Positions 59,898-64,000 of a DNA stretch of 64,000 nucleotides are shown one piece after another. Positions within the stretch are counted from its first letter, which is position 1. Every line of letters begins with the position of its first letter. The notes beneath the pieces are model-generated. The model made no database searches and was not told where the DNA came from. It saw only the letters and a list, made by a program, of their open reading frames with translations. Both the position numbers and the translations under genes were made by a program. Source of the DNA: Lachnoclostridium phytofermentans ISDg (GTDB taxonomy: Bacteria; Bacillota; Clostridia; Lachnospirales; Lachnospiraceae); contig NC_010001.1 in NCBI RefSeq assembly GCF_000018685.1, forward strand, positions 328,001 through 392,000. The letters run 5' to 3'.

Positions 59898-60109
59898 CTT
59901 TATCAAGAAAATTAAACGAATCCATCATGCTTGGCAATGATATTGAAATTACCATTTTAGAAATCAAAGGTGATCAAGTAAAAATAGGAATTAAAGCACC
60001 AAAATCGGTTCCGATTTATCGAAAGGAAATATATCTTCAGATTCAAGAATCCAATAAGGAGGCTATTGACGGAGGCGTTTCCTTAGAAGCAATAAGTAAG
60101 TTATTTTAA
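59891..60109 (+). CDS. csrA: translational regulator CsrA
   Basis: A 72-residue RNA-binding dimer. It recognises GGA in hairpin loops near start codons and blocks translation; in Gram-positive bacteria its main target is flagellin mRNA. The sequence MLALSRKLNESIMLGNDIEI and VKIGIKAPKSVPIYRKEIY is standard, with the RNA-contact residues L4 and R44-type Arg in PIYRKE. SD AAGGAGG lies inside fliW. A strong terminator follows (60242-60285). Possible local targets are the hairpin before flgL and the SD of flaG. Confidence 0.94.
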   Translation: MLALSRKLNESIMLGNDIEITILEIKGDQVKIGIKAPKSVPIYRKEIYLQIQESNKEAIDGGVSLEAISKLF

Positions 60110-60241
60110 TAAATTATTCGTAACAAGAAAAGCATTAGAAGTTGCTTTTTCCATGATACGAAAGTTCATTTAAGTAATTATGGTTTATCTTAAATTGTTT
60201 ATTAATATAGGATTTGATCCATAGAATCCTTAATATATGGG

Positions 60242-60285
60242 AGGGGCTTTGACGGTAAGGTAGTACCAGTCATAGCCCCGTTTTG
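60242..60285 (+). terminator. Rho-independent terminator after csrA
   Basis: GGGGCT (60243-60248) pairs with AGCCCC, with TGAC/GTCA and GGTA/TACC further in, followed by a T-rich tail. It ends the flgM-csrA transcription unit. Confidence 0.85.
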
Positions 60286-60398
60286 TTACAAAAAGAAATT
60301 TGATTAACTTTAAAATTACAAAATAGATAATTTGTGTTGGAACATAAAATAGCAATCATTATAAAAAAGGCACGAAAGCGCTAGAATTGAGGTATTGC

Positions 60399-60887
60399 GT
60401 GGAAAAAAATGAAACAATTAAAACTTATTTATGTGCGTTGATTATAAGTTTAGAAAAGAAAGAACAAGTACTAATTAAACTAATATCAATAACAAAAAAA
60501 CAAAAGATAGCATTAGAAGCTCAACCTCCTAATTTAGAGGAATTTAAATTAGAAGTATCAAATAAAGAAGTATTAATAAAAGAAATTAATGAATTGGATA
60601 TTCAATTTGAATCATTGTTTCATAAAGTTAAAGCCTATGTTCCGGATGTTGCAACTGATTACGCTTTAGAAATTAAAAAAATGCAGGAGATGGTTCCAAG
60701 AGTTGTTGAACTTGGGGTTACTCTACGAGGTTTAGAACAGCAGAATAAAATGAAATTAGAGCTTATATCTACAACCAGGGCGAAAGAAGTAGTAAATGTG
60801 AAAAAGAGTAGTAAATCTGTTGCAGAGTGCTATAGAGCGATTCATAATTTAAAAGACAATAAGACGTGGTTAGATCAAAAGAAGTAA
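60399..60887 (+). CDS. FlgN-like helical protein, probable flagellar chaperone
   Basis: A 162-residue, strongly helical protein in the flagellar cluster. Heptad-like segments (SLEKKEQVLIKLISITKKQKIAL; VSNKEVLIKEINELDIQFESLF) and the size resemble FlgN, but similarity to the flgN product at 53357 is low. It could be a second chaperone for FlgK or FlgL copies, or for FliD. The start is GTG 60399, five bases after TGAGGT; a TTG at 60387 overlaps the SD. A structured RNA region follows, before flaG. The functional assignment rests on context and is tentative. Confidence 0.55.
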   Translation: MEKNETIKTYLCALIISLEKKEQVLIKLISITKKQKIALEAQPPNLEEFKLEVSNKEVLIKEINELDIQFESLFHKVKAYVPDVATDYALEIKKMQEMVPRVVELGVTLRGLEQQNKMKLELISTTRAKEVVNVKKSSKSVAECYRAIHNLKDNKTWLDQKK

Positions 60888-60910
60888 TTTGTAACTAATG
60901 AAATAGAAAA

Positions 60911-61003
60911 AATCCATGTAGCCACCTTAAGTGTTTTTTGATAAAGGTGTGCTGACATCTATGCATTAATGATCAAACTGTAAGGTTTCATGGATATTTT
61001 TTT
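60911..61003 (+). ncRNA. structured region ending in a T-run, between the FlgN-like gene and flaG
   Basis: ATCCATG (60912-60918) closes with CATGGAT (60989-60995), and CACCTT (60923-60928) pairs with AAGGTG (60944-60949) inside; seven T follow. It could be a multibranched terminator of the FlgN-like gene, or a leader element controlling flaG-fliD-fliS. It matches no riboswitch I can recall. Confidence 0.45.
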
Positions 61004-61102
61004 AATAACTCTTTACTAAAATGAAAAGGTGACGATATATACATAAGACAGAGTATATTTGCATAAAAAGGATATTTATATAATTCACATGGAGGTGGAG
61101 TT

Positions 61103-61477
61103 ATGGAAATTAAGTCCATAAATGGAATAGCAAATTACGCAGAGTCACCGGTAGCAACCCCTACGGTAGGGAAAACGGGAACTGCAGCAGTATCACCAAT
61201 TCAGAAAAAAGCACCAGCGGAAGCCATGGATTTGCCGAACAATAAACAAACGAATGAGCAACAAATAAAGTCAGCTGTAGATAAAGCCAATCAGGCAATG
61301 AAACATACACAAACAAGATGTGAGTTTTCTTACCATGAACCTACAAAGAGCATATCTATTAAGATAATAGATGAGCAGACAGATGAGATACTTCGAGAGG
61401 TTCCACCAGAGAAGGTCCTTGACATGATAGAAAAGATGTGGGAGATGGCTGGATTACTTGTAGATGAAAAAAGATAA
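61103..61477 (+). CDS. flaG: FlaG family protein
   Basis: A 124-residue protein of the FlaG/YvyC family, found beside fliD and thought to influence filament length. The N-terminal half is disordered (Pro/Ala/Thr-rich), and the conserved C-terminal domain is complete: CEFSYHEPTKSISIKIIDEQTDEILREVPPEKVLDMIEKMWEMAG. SD TGGAGGTGGAG precedes ATG 61103. A short stem CAC/GTG (61086-61097) exposes GGA at this SD and might be a weak CsrA site. It is 14 bases upstream of fliD. Confidence 0.9.
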   Translation: MEIKSINGIANYAESPVATPTVGKTGTAAVSPIQKKAPAEAMDLPNNKQTNEQQIKSAVDKANQAMKHTQTRCEFSYHEPTKSISIKIIDEQTDEILREVPPEKVLDMIEKMWEMAGLLVDEKR

Positions 61478-61491
61478 GGAGGTACAAGGAT

Positions 61492-63567
61492 ATGCCAATA
61501 CGTTTATCAGGATTAGCATCTAATATGGATACGGATTCTATTATAAAAGAGCTTATGAAAGCTCAAGGCTTAAAGAAAACAAAGGTCGAAAATAAACTTA
61601 CAAAATTAGAATGGACTAAAGATATCTGGAAAGATATGAACTCTAAGATTTATAAGTTCTATACGGGACCATTGTCAAAGCTAAAAACACAAGGTAGCTT
61701 CGCAACAAAAAAAGCTACCTCATCTAATGAGAGTAAGGTTACGGTAAAGGCAGGCACAGGAGCAGCTACTGGTTCTCATAATGTACAGGTGAATAAGCTT
61801 GCTAGTGCCCAATATGTAACAGGTTTTAAATTAGATAAAGATAAAAATGAGATTGAGGTAACCGGAAAAACTACACTAGAGGATCTTGGATTTGCAATTG
61901 ATGACGGGAGCCAATCTACAGATGGAAGTAAAAATGAAATAGTTATTAAAATTAATAATTCCGGTAAAACTACAAATCTTTATGTAACAGCTGAGACCAC
62001 CTTAAATGATCTTGTGAATGCATGTGCAAAAGCAGGGCTAAATGCTAGTTATGATAATACTCAGAAGAGGTTGTTTATTAGTACAAAAGAAAGTGGTATT
62101 GATAATTATTTTGAAATGACGACAGATACGGTAGTTGTTACAGCTGACAGAGAAGAAGTTCGTAATTTATTAGGATATCATAATGAAGGCACATCTGGTT
62201 CGGCAAGATTCCAAATGGATCAAACCATTGATACTTATACAGAATTATTAGCTATTACTGACAGAACAAAAGAGCAGCAGAAAGCTTTTGATGAAGCTGA
62301 AAAAAAATTAAAAGAGTATACGAAAAGTAACACTATAGCTGATGTACAAAAGGATTATGATTCATTAACAAGCAATGTCGAGAATATTAAATGTCCAGGT
62401 AAAATCGAGGAAGAAATTCGAGATAAATATAAAGACTTAACTAATCCTCCTCCTGAAGAAACAATATTAGCAGAAATCAATGAAGCTGTTGACTCGGAAA
62501 AAAGTAAGTACGTTAAATATAAGTTAGATGAATACGAAAAGATAAATTCGGGGGAACTGCCTAGTACTGTAACTAATCGATTTTATGATAATCAGACTAA
62601 AATGTTAGGTGCATTAAAATCAGCAGGCATTAAGGATGCTACTAATAAAATTGATAACAATAACTTAGATGATATAGGAATTGGAACTATTACCGTTACA
62701 GATAACGTTTGCTCAACTTCAATATCAGGTAATAAGGTATCTATTATAAGTTCAGATAATAGTGAAATCATTTATAATGGAGCTAAATTAGAGGGAACTT
62801 CAAATCAGGTGACCGTGAATGGTGTAACTTTTGAACTACACGGTGTAACTGGTGAAAATGAAAAAGTAACTTTGACAGTTGCGAATGATACCGACGCTGT
62901 ATACGATATGGTTCGTAATTTTGTAAAAGGTTACAATGAACTCTTACAGGAGATGAATAAGTTATATAATGCAGACTCTGCAAGAGGTTTTAATCCTTTA
63001 ACAGAAGATGAAAAAGGATCCATGACGGACAGCCAGATTGAAAAGTGGGAACAAAAAATCAAAGATTCCTTACTGCGCCGTGATGATAATTTAAGCGGTT
63101 TACTTTCTTCAATGAGAAGTAATATGGCAGGAAGCGTCACTGTGAATGGTAAGAATTTATCTTTATCAACGTTTGGAATAGTAACGGGGGTTTATACTGA
63201 AAAAGGACTTTTGCATATCAACGGAGATGGTGAGGATCCGATATACGGTGGTTACGAAGATAAGCTAAAAAAAGCATTGGAAGAGAATCCTGAAGATGTA
63301 ATGGCGGTACTTAATAAGTTAGCGGACAACCTTTATCAAGATATGTCAAATAAGATGAAAGGTACTTCATTGAGGAGTGCACTGACGGTTTATAATGATA
63401 AGGAAATGGCTAAACTGGAAAAGAGTTATAAAAAAGATATAGCAACGTTAGAAAAGAAATTAAAAGAGGTAGAAAATCGTTACTATAAGCAGTTCACTGC
63501 AATGGAAACTGCTATGAGTAAACTAAATTCTCAATCTGGCCAACTATCTAGTATGTTAGGCTTGTAA
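61492..63567 (+). CDS. fliD: flagellar filament cap protein FliD
   Basis: A 691-residue cap protein that sits at the filament tip and folds incoming flagellin. The N-terminal domain IRLSGLASNMDTDSIIKELMKAQ is standard, with KLEWTKDIWKDMNSKIYKF. The C-terminal domain includes VANDTDAVYDMVRNFVKGYNELLQEMNKLYN, GSVTVNGKNLSLSTFGIVTG and the final coiled coil with YYKQFTAMETAMSKLNSQSGQLSSML. It is longer than many FliD proteins because of a central variable insert (about residues 240-380, rich in charged residues). ATG 61492 follows AAGGAGG. Confidence 0.95.
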   Translation: MPIRLSGLASNMDTDSIIKELMKAQGLKKTKVENKLTKLEWTKDIWKDMNSKIYKFYTGPLSKLKTQGSFATKKATSSNESKVTVKAGTGAATGSHNVQVNKLASAQYVTGFKLDKDKNEIEVTGKTTLEDLGFAIDDGSQSTDGSKNEIVIKINNSGKTTNLYVTAETTLNDLVNACAKAGLNASYDNTQKRLFISTKESGIDNYFEMTTDTVVVTADREEVRNLLGYHNEGTSGSARFQMDQTIDTYTELLAITDRTKEQQKAFDEAEKKLKEYTKSNTIADVQKDYDSLTSNVENIKCPGKIEEEIRDKYKDLTNPPPEETILAEINEAVDSEKSKYVKYKLDEYEKINSGELPSTVTNRFYDNQTKMLGALKSAGIKDATNKIDNNNLDDIGIGTITVTDNVCSTSISGNKVSIISSDNSEIIYNGAKLEGTSNQVTVNGVTFELHGVTGENEKVTLTVANDTDAVYDMVRNFVKGYNELLQEMNKLYNADSARGFNPLTEDEKGSMTDSQIEKWEQKIKDSLLRRDDNLSGLLSSMRSNMAGSVTVNGKNLSLSTFGIVTGVYTEKGLLHINGDGEDPIYGGYEDKLKKALEENPEDVMAVLNKLADNLYQDMSNKMKGTSLRSALTVYNDKEMAKLEKSYKKDIATLEKKLKEVENRYYKQFTAMETAMSKLNSQSGQLSSMLGL

Positions 63568-63595
63568 AGATATAGATAAGTAGGAGGATTTTAAA

Positions 63596-63976
63596 ATGGC
63601 TCAAAATGCAGCAAGTATATATCAAGGAACTAAGATAAATACTGCATCACCAGCAGAGCTAACGTTAATGCTTTATGAAGGTGCAATTAAGTTTTGCAAC
63701 AAGGCATTATATGGTTTAGAACAAAATGATATTGCGAAAGTAAATGAAAATTTGTTGAAAGCTCAAAAAATTGTTACTGAGCTTAGATCTACTTTAGATT
63801 TTAAGCATCCGATAGCAAGAGAATTTGACACTGTTTATGATTACATTAATCGTAGATTAGTTGATGCTAATATTAAGAAAGATACTGAGATATTAGAAGA
63901 AGCTCTTGACTATATTCGTCAAATGAGGGATACATGGAAAGAAGTAATGAAAAAAAATAATATATATGTTCAGTAA
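63596..63976 (+). CDS. fliS: flagellar export chaperone FliS
   Basis: A 126-residue helical chaperone that binds the C-terminus of flagellin and stops it assembling in the cytosol. The family start ASIYQGTKINTASPAELTLMLYEGAIKFC is clear, followed by KAQKIVTELRSTLD and a final helix EEALDYIRQMRDTWKEVMK. ATG 63596 follows TAGGAGG, 28 bases after the fliD stop. It is complete within the window; the operon may continue beyond base 64000. Confidence 0.95.
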   Translation: MAQNAASIYQGTKINTASPAELTLMLYEGAIKFCNKALYGLEQNDIAKVNENLLKAQKIVTELRSTLDFKHPIAREFDTVYDYINRRLVDANIKKDTEILEEALDYIRQMRDTWKEVMKKNNIYVQ

Positions 63977-64000
63977 ATATCATGGAGCCGTTGTGATAAA

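Noticed and set aside
60368..60384. CcpA (cre) site, ACGAAAGCGCTAGAAT
   Set aside because: Only the central AAAGCGCT fits; the flanking positions needed for cre are wrong.
61000..61045. Sigma-D promoter before flaG (TAAA...ACGATAT)
   Set aside because: The spacer is only 11 bases, too short for sigma-28.

Overview
The window is low-G+C Firmicute DNA. Its purine-rich Shine-Dalgarno sites, frequent TTG/GTG starts, Lachnospiraceae-type hypothetical families (DUF6179 and DUF6323 side by side), two tandem flgK genes and a CDP-glycerol based surface-glycan cluster suggest a motile, plant- or polysaccharide-degrading Lachnospiraceae such as Lachnoclostridium (Clostridium) phytofermentans. That identification is inferred from gene content; no database was consulted.

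Layout. 1-3300: the 3' part of a von Willebrand factor A protein, then guaA behind a long structured leader. 3900-11950: an accessory island. It begins with frameshifted relics of an excisionase-type HTH gene and of a type I methyltransferase (hsdM), continues with a DUF4365 nuclease-like gene overlapping an orphan gene, and then holds a tightly overlapping four-gene operon: N6-adenine DNA methyltransferase, two-headed GHKL ATPase/histidine-kinase-like protein, stand-alone receiver and HNH endonuclease. A zinc-finger protein follows. This operon looks like an uncharacterised restriction or anti-phage system with two-component-style control and is the main point of interest. 12100-30200: scattered housekeeping and regulatory genes (small secreted protein, Fic, RsmH-like methyltransferase, XRE membrane protein, TipA-like MerR regulator with a 19-bp-spacer promoter, DUF1275, PHP phosphoesterase, DUF6179/DUF6323, nucleoside phosphorylase, M50 protease, zinc-ribbon membrane protein, membrane-anchored FKBP, chemoreceptor, Ogt, GNAT).

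30200-38060: a carbohydrate cassette with GH88 unsaturated glucuronyl hydrolase, a CUT1 ABC transporter and a divergent YesM/YesN-type two-component system. It is bounded on its left by a truncated XRE gene. 38260-43280: two very small genes, then a topoisomerase IV/gyrase-like pair (parE-parC order, reverse strand). 43690-50850: a surface-glycan/teichoic-acid-like operon (three-domain glycosyltransferase-TagF protein, pyruvyl transferase, GT2, TagD, TagF). 51170-52650: lysA-like decarboxylase.

52930-63980: the late flagellar cluster, flgM-flgN-flgK-flgK-flgL-fliW-csrA, terminator, FlgN-like gene, flaG-fliD-fliS. It starts with a good sigma-D (sigma-28) promoter. FlgM would hold SigD until the hook is complete, FlgN and FliS chaperone late exported subunits, and FliW-CsrA sets translation. 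A hairpin with GGA in its loop sits directly before the flgL ribosome-binding site and is a plausible CsrA target.

Recurring themes are short GTGC/GCAC-type hairpins in 5' leaders, and tandem copies of the last few codons of genes left just downstream of their stops (M50 protease gene, flgL). No tRNA, rRNA, CRISPR array or intact insertion sequence was seen.
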